Shown here piece after piece: positions 41,758-49,363 of a stretch of DNA of 64,000 bases. Positions within the stretch are counted from its first letter, which is position 1, and the number at the start of each line of letters is the position of its first letter. The notes under the pieces are model-generated. The model worked only from the letters and a program-made list of their open reading frames with translations, did no database searches and was not told the DNA's origin. The position numbers and the translations under genes are program-made. Source of the stretch: Halochromatium sp. (GTDB lineage: Bacteria; Pseudomonadota; Gammaproteobacteria; Chromatiales; Chromatiaceae); the NCBI GenBank assembly GCA_010912705.1, contig POWB01000013.1:1-64000 (forward strand), given 5' to 3'.

Positions 41758-43656
41758 ATGGTGGGAGACATGAAAGCAACCGAGCCCTTGCCGATCGCAC
41801 AGAGCACCAAGACCGTCGTCGGTAACGCCGAAGGCTGGTGGATAATCGGAATCATACTGATCGCTGCAATCGCATTCTCAGCAAACTCTAATGCCCTACC
41901 AAGCCGTCTGCTCAACGACACTGGCATCAACTGGTGCGCAGATGATCAAAACAATGACCTTGCCTGTTCCGTATCCGGCTATCCGCGTCAAGATGGCGAT
42001 GTCGGCCGCGATGCGTTAGCACGCGTTGATAATCTGCCCAAGACGGGCAGTGGCGATGCCGGTTTCGATTTCACCAAGCTCGACGCCAAGGGTGGCCCAT
42101 TACCCGCCGATGCCACCTCTTGGAGCTGTGTGCGCGATAACCGCACAGGCTTGGTTTGGGAGGTCAAGACCTTTCATGAAGATTGGCGAGAGAAAGGTCT
42201 GCGTGATAAGGACTGGACCTATACCTGGTACAACCCAGACTCAAGTAGCAACGGCGGCTCGCCTGGCGTCGAAGACGGCCTCGACAATTGCTACGATCCA
42301 GAACGCTGCGATACGCTGAAGTTCGTCAGCGATGTCAACGCCGAGGGCCTCTGTGGCGCTAGCGACTGGCGGCTGCCAAGTCTGGACGAGCTGTTTTCGA
42401 TCATGAACCTGGGACTGGTCTCTTACGAGCCTTATCATCCCGCTATCGAGCCCGGCTTCTTCCCCAACCTCGGCCGCGACGGCTGGTATTGGTCTAATCA
42501 ACCCTTGGCCTGGGATACCAATGGCGTCTGGTCCGCCTACTTCCACGTCGGCGGCAACCAAACAAGCGGCAAAGGATTTCATAATCATATCCGCCTGGTA
42601 CGTGACGGCTCGAACGATCCTTGCCCGGATGGATGTAGCGGACTCCTCAACGACACTGGCATCAACTGGTGCGCAGATGATCAAAACAATGACCTTGCCT
42701 GTTCCGTATCCGGCTATCCGCGTCAAGATGGCGATGTCGGCCGCGATGCGTTAGCACGCGTTGATAATCTGCCCAAGACGGGCAGTGGCGATGCCGGTTT
42801 CGATTTCACCAAGCTCGACGCCAAGGGTGGCCCATTACCCGCCGATGCCACCTCTTGGAGCTGTGTGCGCGATAACCGCACAGGCTTGGTTTGGGAGGTC
42901 AAGACCTTTCATGAAGATTGGCGAGAGAAAGGTCTGCGTGATAAGGACTGGACCTATACCTGGTACAACCCAGACTCAAGTAGCAACGGCGGCTCGCCTG
43001 GCGTCGAAGACGGCCTCGACAATTGCTACGATCCAGAACGCTGCGATACGCTGAAGTTCGTCAGCGATGTCAACGCCGAGGGCCTCTGTGGCGCTAGCGA
43101 CTGGCGGCTGCCAAGTCTGGACGAGCTGTTTTCGATCATGAACCTGGGACTGGTCTCTTACGAGCCTTATCATCCCGCTATCGAGCCCGGCTTCTTCCCC
43201 AACCTCGGCCGCGACGGCTGGTATTGGTCTAATCAACCCTTGGCCTGGGATACCGATGGCGTCTGGTCCGCCTACTTCCACGCCGGTGGCAACCAAACAA
43301 GCAGTAAAGGCTTTCATAATCATATCCGCCTGGTACGCTGCAATATTACGCCAGATAAACCTTGGCACCAGTTGTCAATCAAAAAGCTGGGGAGAGGACA
43401 AGGACTAATCAGTTCTGAGCCACCTGGCATCGATTGTGGCCAAGATTGCGTAGAACGCTACCTCGACGGTACCGACCTAGTGCTTCTAGCGACGCCCATT
43501 GATGGGGCCGTTTTTCGCGGTTGGAGCGGTGACTGCAACGTTCTTGAGCCGACATGTAGAATTACCATGGATAAGTCGCGTAACGTCAACGCATTCTTCG
43601 ACTTCTGCTGGGAGTGTCTGCCAAACCGCGGCGGCTGGCGGGCAAACCTGCGTTGA
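41758..43656 (+). CDS. Tandem-duplicated DUF1566 protein with C-terminal InlB B-repeat-like domain
   Basis: A 632-residue protein. A hydrophobic segment (WWIIGIILIAAIAFSANSNA) serves as signal or anchor. Two modules of 245 residues each begin LLNDTGINWCADDQNNDLAC and contain CVRDNRTGLVWEVKTFHEDW, 'CGASDWRLPSLDELFSIMNL' and WYWSNQPLAWDT. They differ at only a few positions near the end. The last about 95 residues (LSIKKLGRGQGLISSEPPGI, DCGQDCVERY, VFRGWSGDCNVLEPTC) match the divergent InlB B-repeat pattern with its FxGWSGxC core. The start could be the ATG at 41758 or 41770. A hairpin (ATCCCCGA/TCGGGAT, 41737-41759) covers the first ATG. Likely surface exposed. Confidence 0.88.
   Translation: MVGDMKATEPLPIAQSTKTVVGNAEGWWIIGIILIAAIAFSANSNALPSRLLNDTGINWCADDQNNDLACSVSGYPRQDGDVGRDALARVDNLPKTGSGDAGFDFTKLDAKGGPLPADATSWSCVRDNRTGLVWEVKTFHEDWREKGLRDKDWTYTWYNPDSSSNGGSPGVEDGLDNCYDPERCDTLKFVSDVNAEGLCGASDWRLPSLDELFSIMNLGLVSYEPYHPAIEPGFFPNLGRDGWYWSNQPLAWDTNGVWSAYFHVGGNQTSGKGFHNHIRLVRDGSNDPCPDGCSGLLNDTGINWCADDQNNDLACSVSGYPRQDGDVGRDALARVDNLPKTGSGDAGFDFTKLDAKGGPLPADATSWSCVRDNRTGLVWEVKTFHEDWREKGLRDKDWTYTWYNPDSSSNGGSPGVEDGLDNCYDPERCDTLKFVSDVNAEGLCGASDWRLPSLDELFSIMNLGLVSYEPYHPAIEPGFFPNLGRDGWYWSNQPLAWDTDGVWSAYFHAGGNQTSSKGFHNHIRLVRCNITPDKPWHQLSIKKLGRGQGLISSEPPGIDCGQDCVERYLDGTDLVLLATPIDGAVFRGWSGDCNVLEPTCRITMDKSRNVNAFFDFCWECLPNRGGWRANLR
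41911..43345 (+). repeat. 735-bp nearly perfect tandem duplication inside a gene
   Basis: Copy 1 runs from 41911 and copy 2 from 42646, period 735 bp (245 codons). By eye the first 609 bp of each copy are identical, including synonymous positions. The first difference is AAT/GAT at 42520 versus 43255, and several scattered changes follow (for example GTCGGC/GCCGGT). This is a recent duplication that stays in frame. Confidence 0.93.
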
Positions 43657-43803
43657 ACTCACTTCGGAAAGACAACAATAGCTTTTGTAACGCATGACAA
43701 CCATGAGGACAGTCTGCCGGGATGTGCGCCCCAACGCGTTCCTCTGTATCATCTAGAGGTTTTATCCAATTGCGTTTGGCGCCGATACTAATGGGCGTAA
43801 ATC

Positions 43804-44496
43804 ATGTCAACCTTGATCGAAACACTGGTGCAAGACGGCATCTTGCTATGCCCAAACTGTCGGCAGGCACAGTGGCGAGTCGCCACGGAATCGCTCCACT
43901 GCGAGGCCTGCGACACTCATTGGCCGATCCGCAACCGGGTTCCTGATCTGTTCAATCAATATCAACTGCAGACATCAGCGGACCCGGGCTTGCCGGCGGC
44001 TGAGCAGCAGGCATTGGTGGAAGCCATCCTGCGCGCGCTCGAGCTTGAGACCGCGGGGACGATGTCGGCACGGGTCGCCGAGATCGTCGAACGAGCCTCG
44101 GCTTGGGCTTGCAGCGATGAGGCCTATACCGCCGAGATCAACGACCTGCTCGATCGCTTTGCGCCGAGCCCTGAGCCTGTGGAGGCCGGCCCCCTCCCTG
44201 CACCGAATCTGGCCCCGAGCTTTCGTCTCGAACGACATTATCTGCCCGAATCGCTGACCGTTGGCAGCCGGATTTGCGCCAATATGCGCATCACCAATAG
44301 CGGTGATGGGCCTTGGTCATCGCGACTGGCCGAGGGCCTGCTGTTATCAGCGTCTTGGCTCAGTACCGCTGCGACGAGCAAGATGACTGCTGCCGAGGTG
44401 CGATTTCCAATCGATATCGCCCCTGGACGTACCATCAGCTTACCGATGCCGATCATCGCTCCCCAGATGCCAGGAGCGCATCAGTTACGCTTGTAG
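43804..44496 (+). CDS. 5' part of an amber-split gene: zinc-ribbon (Trm112-like) plus beta-sandwich region
   Basis: A 230-codon frame ending in TAG at 44494. The N-terminus has a Cys4 zinc ribbon, LLCPNCRQAQWRV then LHCEACDTHWPIRNRVPDLF, as in Trm112-like modules fused to methyltransferases. After a helical linker, residues about 140-230 look like an Ig-like or Wzt-C-like beta-sandwich (YLPESLTVGSRICANMRITN, PIDIAPGRTISLPMPIIAPQ). Translation continues in the same frame after the stop, with 43 sense codons up to 44626 and then the methyltransferase. The intact ancestor or homologue would be a single protein of about 469 residues (43804-45213). Either this is a pseudogene, the stop is a sequencing error, or it is read through. 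Confidence 0.72.
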   Translation: MSTLIETLVQDGILLCPNCRQAQWRVATESLHCEACDTHWPIRNRVPDLFNQYQLQTSADPGLPAAEQQALVEAILRALELETAGTMSARVAEIVERASAWACSDEAYTAEINDLLDRFAPSPEPVEAGPLPAPNLAPSFRLERHYLPESLTVGSRICANMRITNSGDGPWSSRLAEGLLLSASWLSTAATSKMTAAEVRFPIDIAPGRTISLPMPIIAPQMPGAHQLRL

Positions 44497-44625
44497 CTCA
44501 AGCGCATCGATACCGGCGAGCCCCTCGGCTCAGCCGTCGACATCGATGTCAGGGTCAAGCCTCTCGCAACAAAGCCCAGCCTGTGGCATCGACTGACATC
44601 GGCAGCAGCGCTACAAGATCCTGCG

Positions 44626-45213
44626 GTGCCCGTTGAGATGAATCCGCAGATTGCCGACTACGGCGAGGACCATGCTGCGGGTACTGCACTGATTAAACGC
44701 AGCCTGCGGGTGGCCGGAGTCACCCAGGCGCGGATCTTGGAGGTCGGCTCTGGAACTCATCCCCATACGGCTTGGCTCACCGATCATGAGGTGGTGGCGC
44801 TGGATATCAGCTCGCCGCTGCTCGAACTAGGCGCACTGTATTTTGGCGACCGTTTCAGCGAGCGGCTCGGGCTCCTCTGCGCCGACGCCTTCGCCGCGCC
44901 CTTCGCATCCGGGAGCTTTGATATGGTGTGTATGTTTAGCGCACTGCATCATTTCCAGGAGCCCGAGGCCATCTTGCGTCAGCTCAGTGATCTACTGAAG
45001 CCGGACGGACAACTGGCAGTGATGTGCGAGCCGGTTGGCGAATCGCTGGAGCAGCCTGAGACGATTCGTGACTTGCTCAAGGGCATCAATGAGCAGGTCT
45101 TTTCGATCCCAGAATACTTGCAGATCTTTGCTGCAGCAGGCCTCGATGTGAAGCATGCTCAGGTCGACGGTGCCTCGCTGAAAGCCTTGCTGCAAACGTC
45201 ACTGATAGCATAA
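44626..45213 (+). CDS. 3' part of the amber-split gene: SAM-dependent methyltransferase domain
   Basis: The frame continues from 43804-44496 without any shift, and the methyltransferase fold begins about here. A GTG at 44626 or ATG at 44638 could in principle start an independent 191-195-residue protein. Features are ARILEVGSGTHPHTAWL (motif I), VVALDISSPLLELG, DMVCMFSALHHFQEPEAIL and LKPDGQLAVMCEP. The substrate is unknown; zinc-ribbon methyltransferases of this type occur in glycan loci. I see no good ribosome site before 44626, which favours the view that this was one polypeptide with the upstream part. Confidence 0.72.
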   Translation: MPVEMNPQIADYGEDHAAGTALIKRSLRVAGVTQARILEVGSGTHPHTAWLTDHEVVALDISSPLLELGALYFGDRFSERLGLLCADAFAAPFASGSFDMVCMFSALHHFQEPEAILRQLSDLLKPDGQLAVMCEPVGESLEQPETIRDLLKGINEQVFSIPEYLQIFAAAGLDVKHAQVDGASLKALLQTSLIA

Positions 45214-45284
45214 AAGCTGGGCTGCCCCTGAGATATCCCCACTAAAAAACAAATAAAAATAGAGGGTTAGTTGGCATATCGGAC

Positions 45285-45690
45285 TGAAAATGAACATGCA
45301 GAGGAGGTGATACTGCGCTACCGGATCAAACGGGCGGATCGGCTGTTGGGCAACCGTTAGATTCAACGTCAGTTCTTGCGGCGAGTCGCCGCGCTGATCC
45401 GGCTACAGCGGCACCGATTATCGTGGCGGACGCTGACTTCAAGATACCGTTCTATCCTGAGGTCGAGCGCTTGGGCTGGCGCTGGGTCGGACGGGTGCGC
45501 GGGCGCTGATCGCCTCCTTGGCGGCCATCCTGCTGTGGTTGATCGGCACCGTGGCCGAGCGTGGCGGATGGCATGAGCGCCTGCGCCCAGGTAGTCGCAA
45601 GCGACGCGCCTATTCCTTGCTCGGCTGCTGCTGACCTTAGAGGAGGGCGCTCGGGCCACTCGATCAATGGGTCGCGAGTGACCATGATAT
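45285..45690 (+). pseudogene. Decayed IS4-family transposase fragments
   Basis: Three short matches in different frames follow IS4-type transposase order. First comes RYRIKRADRLLGNR (near 45318, then a stop and QRQFLRRVAALIRLQ). Then come IIVADADFKIPFYPEVERL and GWRWVGRVRGR (45418-45508), covering the first catalytic Asp region. Last is LIASLAAILLWLIGTVAERG followed by GWHERLRPGSRKRRAYSLL (45509-45625), the C-terminal hydrophobic helix and basic tail. Large internal deletions, stops and frameshifts separate them. The element is dead; I could not see terminal inverted repeats or a target duplication. Confidence 0.72.
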
Positions 45691-45736
45691 GCGCTACTCG
45701 CCGAGTGATCGCGACAGGGCAAAGTTGTGGGAATAC

Positions 45737-46052
45737 CTCAGGGTCTGTCCCTGCATTCTTTCAGTGAACGTTCTCGACTTTGCTTTTGGTGTTCTTCCCG
45801 CTCCACGCGAGCCCCTGTCTTTAGTCATCCTGCGCGCTTCTCGGAGCGCAGTCATGGGATGCTCGGGATTCCTCTTTTCCGCCTGGATGCGCTCAACCTC
45901 CAACAGAAAGCGGATAGCTTCTTTAGACTCCTTGAGCTGGCTCTTGAGTCATTCCTGATCAAGCCAACGCTTCCCCCGATCAGACTAGCGACCGCGGCGG
46001 CGACCAACGTTCCAGAAAAACCGATCCAAGCTGCCAAAACTTCCGGCTCCAT
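45737..46052 (-). pseudogene. Small membrane-anchor/coiled-coil gene with frameshifts
   Basis: From the ATG at 46052, which has a GGAGG site 5 nt before it, the frame reads MEPEVLAAWIGFSGTLVAAA then VASLIGG, a single membrane helix. The following coding signal moves to another frame: LKSQLKESKEAIRFLLEVER, IQAEKRNPEHPMTALREARR, a charged coiled coil. A third frame then gives VEREEHQKQSRERSLKECRD and a stop near 45740. This looks like a decayed gene for a short membrane protein with a cytoplasmic coil. The undisturbed first frame alone would give only a 67-residue product. Medium-low certainty. Confidence 0.4.
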
Positions 46053-46186
46053 AAAACCTCCAAGCAATCCCCTGCACGCTGGCAGGGTGTTGTTAATGAT
46101 GTCGGTATCAAAAGACCCAACCCGACTGGCAGTACTTAGCATCCATGGGGCCTCCAGGGCAATCGCATCAAGCTTTGCTCAGCCAC

Positions 46187-47407
46187 TTACCGCAACATCT
46201 GCTGATAAAGTTCAAGCGTTTGCGCTTCGATCAACTCGGTTGCGAACATGGCCTGAGCCCGCCGACGCCCCGCTTGTCCAAAGGCCTGACAGCGCTCGGG
46301 ATCTCTGATCAGGGACTCCAGCGCATCAGCCAAGGCAACAGCATCGCGCGGCGGCACCAAGAGTCCGTTCTCATCCGGTACCACGATATCGCGACAGCCC
46401 TCGACATCGGTCGTCACGATAGCACGGCCAGCCGCCAACGCCTCCAGTAGGCTCTTAGGCAGCCCCTCTCTATAAGAGGGGAGACAGGCGATTCTAGCCT
46501 CCTCCAACAACGCGGGAATATCAGCTCGCTTGCCGAGCCAATCGACGACACCCTCGGCCTGCCACTGACGCAACAAGACTTCAGGCACAGCCGCTGGATT
46601 CCCCGGATCAGGTGCCCCAACCAACACAAACTGCGCCTTAATGCCACGCCGCAGCAGCATCCGCGCGGCCTCGACGAACTCCCCAACGCCCTTATCCCAG
46701 AGCATGCGCGCGACCAGTAGCACCCTCACCTCTGCTGACAGTGGCAACCCCGGGCGAAATCGTTGTAGGTCAACACCGGCACCGCGAATCAGGACCGCGC
46801 TCGCAGGCGTCACTAACCGATCGCGAACCGCCGAAGCAAAATCGTCGGTATTCTCGAACACCACCCGACTCCCCGGCGGATTCAATACCCAGCGTAATAA
46901 CAGTTGCATCAGAGGGCGGAGCACGCGAGCCTGTAGCGATCGCGAGGAAAAGATGAACCCCATGCCAACCGGGGCATTGATGAGTCGCTCAACGCCCGCC
47001 AGCTTTGCTGCGAGGCTGCCATATACGATCGGCTTAAGTGCGAAATGATGAACCAACGTGGGCCTGAGTTGACGATAGACACGCGCCACTCGGAATAAAG
47101 TCTTCAGCTCCGCAAATGGATTAATGCCATGACGATTAAGCTCGATCGGGACCAGGTGCAGCCCCTGTTGCCTGATTGTCTCGGCATCCGCACGCGCGCG
47201 GGTGAGGACATAGACCTCGTAGCCGACCTGCTTAGCAGCGACTGCCCTTGCGCAAAAATGTGAGCAGAAAAACCAGTCCTCAGTGACAAAATAGAGCAGC
47301 CTTGGCACCGCTGTAGTGGTCACCGGGCCGTTTGTAAACAGGCTCGCTTGCGCTGGCTCAGTCACCGACGCCTTGCCTGTATGACTGCCTGGCTGCCCTG
47401 CCCCCAT
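46187..47407 (-). CDS. GT4 glycosyltransferase
   Basis: A GT-B transferase of roughly 406 residues. The core begins RLLYFVTEDWFFCSHFCARA and VAAKQVGYEVYVLTRARA, characteristic of GT4 enzymes near lipid-linked oligosaccharide loci. It continues with LVHHFALKPIVYGSLAAKLA and NAPVGMGFIFSS. The donor side has VLLVARMLWDKGVGEFVEAA and CLPSYREGLPKSLLEALAAG (EX7E-like), followed by DVEGCRDIVVPDENGLLVPP. The frame opens with TTG at 47422; I prefer the ATG at 47407, but the conserved part begins only about 30 residues later, so the start is uncertain. It is preceded by the AT-rich sulfotransferase gene on the same strand. Confidence 0.88.
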   Translation of the reverse strand: MGAGQPGSHTGKASVTEPAQASLFTNGPVTTTAVPRLLYFVTEDWFFCSHFCARAVAAKQVGYEVYVLTRARADAETIRQQGLHLVPIELNRHGINPFAELKTLFRVARVYRQLRPTLVHHFALKPIVYGSLAAKLAGVERLINAPVGMGFIFSSRSLQARVLRPLMQLLLRWVLNPPGSRVVFENTDDFASAVRDRLVTPASAVLIRGAGVDLQRFRPGLPLSAEVRVLLVARMLWDKGVGEFVEAARMLLRRGIKAQFVLVGAPDPGNPAAVPEVLLRQWQAEGVVDWLGKRADIPALLEEARIACLPSYREGLPKSLLEALAAGRAIVTTDVEGCRDIVVPDENGLLVPPRDAVALADALESLIRDPERCQAFGQAGRRRAQAMFATELIEAQTLELYQQMLR

Positions 47408-47455
47408 AATGCTGTTGATCAATGAACTGCTGGATCATCGAATGTTTGAGCAATT

Positions 47456-48187
47456 TCATAAATAGCCACAATACACCATATCCTCATGGATACTTTGCAA
47501 AAAAGGCTCCGAGAAACAAACGTCGCTACTTGCTTTCGATACATCTAGCAGATCTTTTCGATATTCTGGCAGCATTTTTTCGTTTTTAATACCACCTAAC
47601 ATTTCCTCTTGATAAGGGACATCAAGAAAAATACAAATATTTTTCAACGCCTTTTCGGGATTAACCAATAGATCCTCGAAACGAATACAAATGTTGTTAG
47701 CATGTCGATTTTTAAAGAATTTGTAGCACTTTATTGAATATCGCCACCGCTTGCAAGCCTCCGCTATAGAATGCCCTGATCTCAAAACTTTAGACTTCAC
47801 ACACGCCCTCCCATCCCGCAAAATAAAAACGACTTTCTTTTCTTGCAAAGCAGAATTAAAAAACTCATCGAGAACATCTATTTTTGAGGCCGGGTTGACA
47901 TCGTTATGATCTTCTAAACCATGTATCTGTTCAGTTGTTATTTTATTACCCCAGTAAACGCCTGGATTGCCCTTTGACAAACGATTGCAAGCTTCAATAT
48001 ATGCTGCCACCCGACTCTTGAACACTTCCGAACCTTTGCTTTCTAATCCTTTCCCCATCAAATAACTAATTGAATATTCCTCAAAACCAACGACTAACTG
48101 AGAATGGTAGTCAAGCAACCCAGCAAGCAAGCTTGTCCCTCCGCGACCAGCACCCACAACATGGAACTTAAATTTATCTTCAAGCAT
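47456..48187 (-). CDS. Sulfotransferase-family protein, AT-rich, probably acquired
   Basis: A 243-residue cytosolic protein with the 5'-phosphosulfate loop FHVVGAGRGGTSLLAGLLDY (about 8-27) and the 3'-phosphate site FILRDGRACVKSKVLRSGHS (about 125-145), then CIRFEDLLVNPEKALKNICI. These are the standard PAPS-binding elements, so it likely sulfates a sugar or lipid. The gene is visibly richer in A and T than its neighbours and uses AAA, AAT, ATA and TTT codons freely, a sign of recent transfer. An IS1595-type remnant lies immediately upstream and an IS4-type remnant a little downstream. Confidence 0.85.
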   Translation of the reverse strand: MLEDKFKFHVVGAGRGGTSLLAGLLDYHSQLVVGFEEYSISYLMGKGLESKGSEVFKSRVAAYIEACNRLSKGNPGVYWGNKITTEQIHGLEDHNDVNPASKIDVLDEFFNSALQEKKVVFILRDGRACVKSKVLRSGHSIAEACKRWRYSIKCYKFFKNRHANNICIRFEDLLVNPEKALKNICIFLDVPYQEEMLGGIKNEKMLPEYRKDLLDVSKASSDVCFSEPFLQSIHEDMVYCGYL

Positions 48188-48635
48188 TGCCGGTATTCTC
48201 CTAACGATTTATCGGTGACGAATGAGATATCGACATGATAATCGATTAACGCTCCTTATGCGTTACAGTCAGCTAACTCAGTCGGTGTAGACCGAGTGCC
48301 TGCGCTGACGCAGCTGCGGATGATCGGCTCCTGGGTCTGTTATTGAACGTTCTCGAGCATCCTTAGCACCAGGTCGCCGCTGCGCTGGATGAGCCCGAGA
48401 ATCAAGGTTTCGTGTCCGGGTGACCCTGTATGGCCCGCGGTGACGTATACCCCGCCGGCCTCGAACTCCAACCCCCGCGCCGCCCATACAGTCCCCGTCC
48501 AAGGGATTCGCTGGGAATTTTCCGCCCTCCGATATTGACCGCCCGCATGGGGTCTGCTATGTTCACTCTATCGTTTCTTTACTGCCACTTCACTGTGACA
48601 GTTTCACCACAAACCAACCTCAGAGCACTAGAGGA
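48188..48635. other. Intergenic stretch around the IS1595 remnant
   Basis: About 450 bp between divergent genes. Besides the transposase remnant it shows only short AT-rich tracts near 48190-48250 and 48530-48600, which could serve as promoters for the sulfotransferase (minus) and the NTF2-like gene (plus). No inverted repeats of the IS were identified. Confidence 0.5.
48262..48515 (-). pseudogene. IS1595-family (ISXO2-like) transposase remnant
   Basis: On the minus strand one frame reads WAARGLEFEAGGVYVTAGHT, GSPGHETLILGLIQRSGDLV, LRMLENVQ, stop, QTQEPIIRSCVSAG and TRSTPTELAD. IS1595/ISXO2-type transposases have the consensus order AxRGLEFEAGGVYVTAGxQG, a basic insert, IFGLIQRGG..VxRMLxNVQQxTIxP and APGTxVYTDEY. 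The basic insert is missing and there is an in-frame stop. The fragment is the middle of the DDE domain only; no ends were seen. Confidence 0.75.
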
Positions 48636-49229
48636 ATGCCACACAGTCCTTGCGGAGCCAGACCAAGTCATCACGCCACAACTTCGACGCGAGTTGCGGC
48701 AGGCTTGCTAACCCTCCTTGTAGGTCAGAGCATGATAGGTGTTGCTGATACGCTGGATTCCTCAGGCGTCGATAATGCCCCTCAATCAGCGCTGTCTCAG
48801 ACAACCGAGGGACCGCAATCATTCAGACCCGCCCAACCGGGCCCTCAGGGTGAGGATGGCAACAACTTCGAGTCACCATCAGAGGCGGACAAGGCTCTTC
48901 AACAGAGGGTTGAAGGCCGATGGAGTGCCCTGATCCAACGGGACTTCAACGCCTCCTATGCTTATATGACACCCGACTATCGGAGCCACTACACGGTTGC
49001 TGATCACGCAAAGATGTTCGGGGGCGGGGTCGATTGGCATGCGGCCAGGCTCAACAAGCTTCGCTACGAGGACGACAGTCATGCTGACGTCATCGTATCC
49101 CTCGATGTCAGCCTGATGGTGGGCTCTGACATGGCGAGAACCGAGGTACCCATGCCGGAGAAGTGGACCTTGATCGATGGACAATGGTATTTTATCTCGG
49201 ACCTGAAAGACAAAACCGCAGCCAACTAG
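48636..49229 (+). CDS. Small exported NTF2-like protein, paralogue of 28676-29134
   Basis: A 197-residue protein. An N-terminal segment with THATTSTR-like polar residues leads to a hydrophobic signal core (VAAGLLTLLVGQSMIGVADT). After a disordered Ser/Gln/Pro-rich linker the folded part starts LQQRVEGRWSALIQRDFNAS and includes YAYMTPDYRSHYTVADHAKM, VDWHAARLNKLRYEDDSHAD and EKWTLIDGQWYFISDLKD. The same motif order occurs in the 152-residue paralogue. It stands 134 bp upstream of the large secreted partner gene. The 100 bp before it are AT-richer and may hold the promoter of the pair. Confidence 0.78.
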   Translation: MPHSPCGARPSHHATTSTRVAAGLLTLLVGQSMIGVADTLDSSGVDNAPQSALSQTTEGPQSFRPAQPGPQGEDGNNFESPSEADKALQQRVEGRWSALIQRDFNASYAYMTPDYRSHYTVADHAKMFGGGVDWHAARLNKLRYEDDSHADVIVSLDVSLMVGSDMARTEVPMPEKWTLIDGQWYFISDLKDKTAAN

Positions 49230-49363
49230 TGCATACTTACGGCGCGATGTCAAGGCAATCAATCGCCGAAGTGACGAACTTCGTACACTTGTCCTCTGAC
49301 TTCTCAAGCGTCAGTGTCCTCCCCTTTAACCAAACCAGCCCTTAACCCAGGAGAAAACCAAAG

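Larger units (their letters stand above)
45214..46186. other. Gene-poor scar region between opposing blocks
   Basis: About 970 bp without an intact gene. It holds the decayed IS4-type transposase and the frameshifted small coiled-coil gene listed separately. The first 70 bp are AT-rich (ACTAAAAAACAAATAAAAATAG near 45240, described here in part) without a hairpin, so no terminator was called for the methyltransferase gene. Confidence 0.6.

Noticed and set aside
41737..41759. tRNA T-arm-like sequence (GTTTCGAATC within a short stem)
   Set aside because: No acceptor, D or anticodon arms around it; it is just a short hairpin at a gene start.
45765..48350. Shared 12-mer GAACGTTCTCGA near 45770 and 48342, considered as an insertion end
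   Set aside because: A 12-bp match is expected many times by chance in 64 kb, and the two sites belong to different transposase families.
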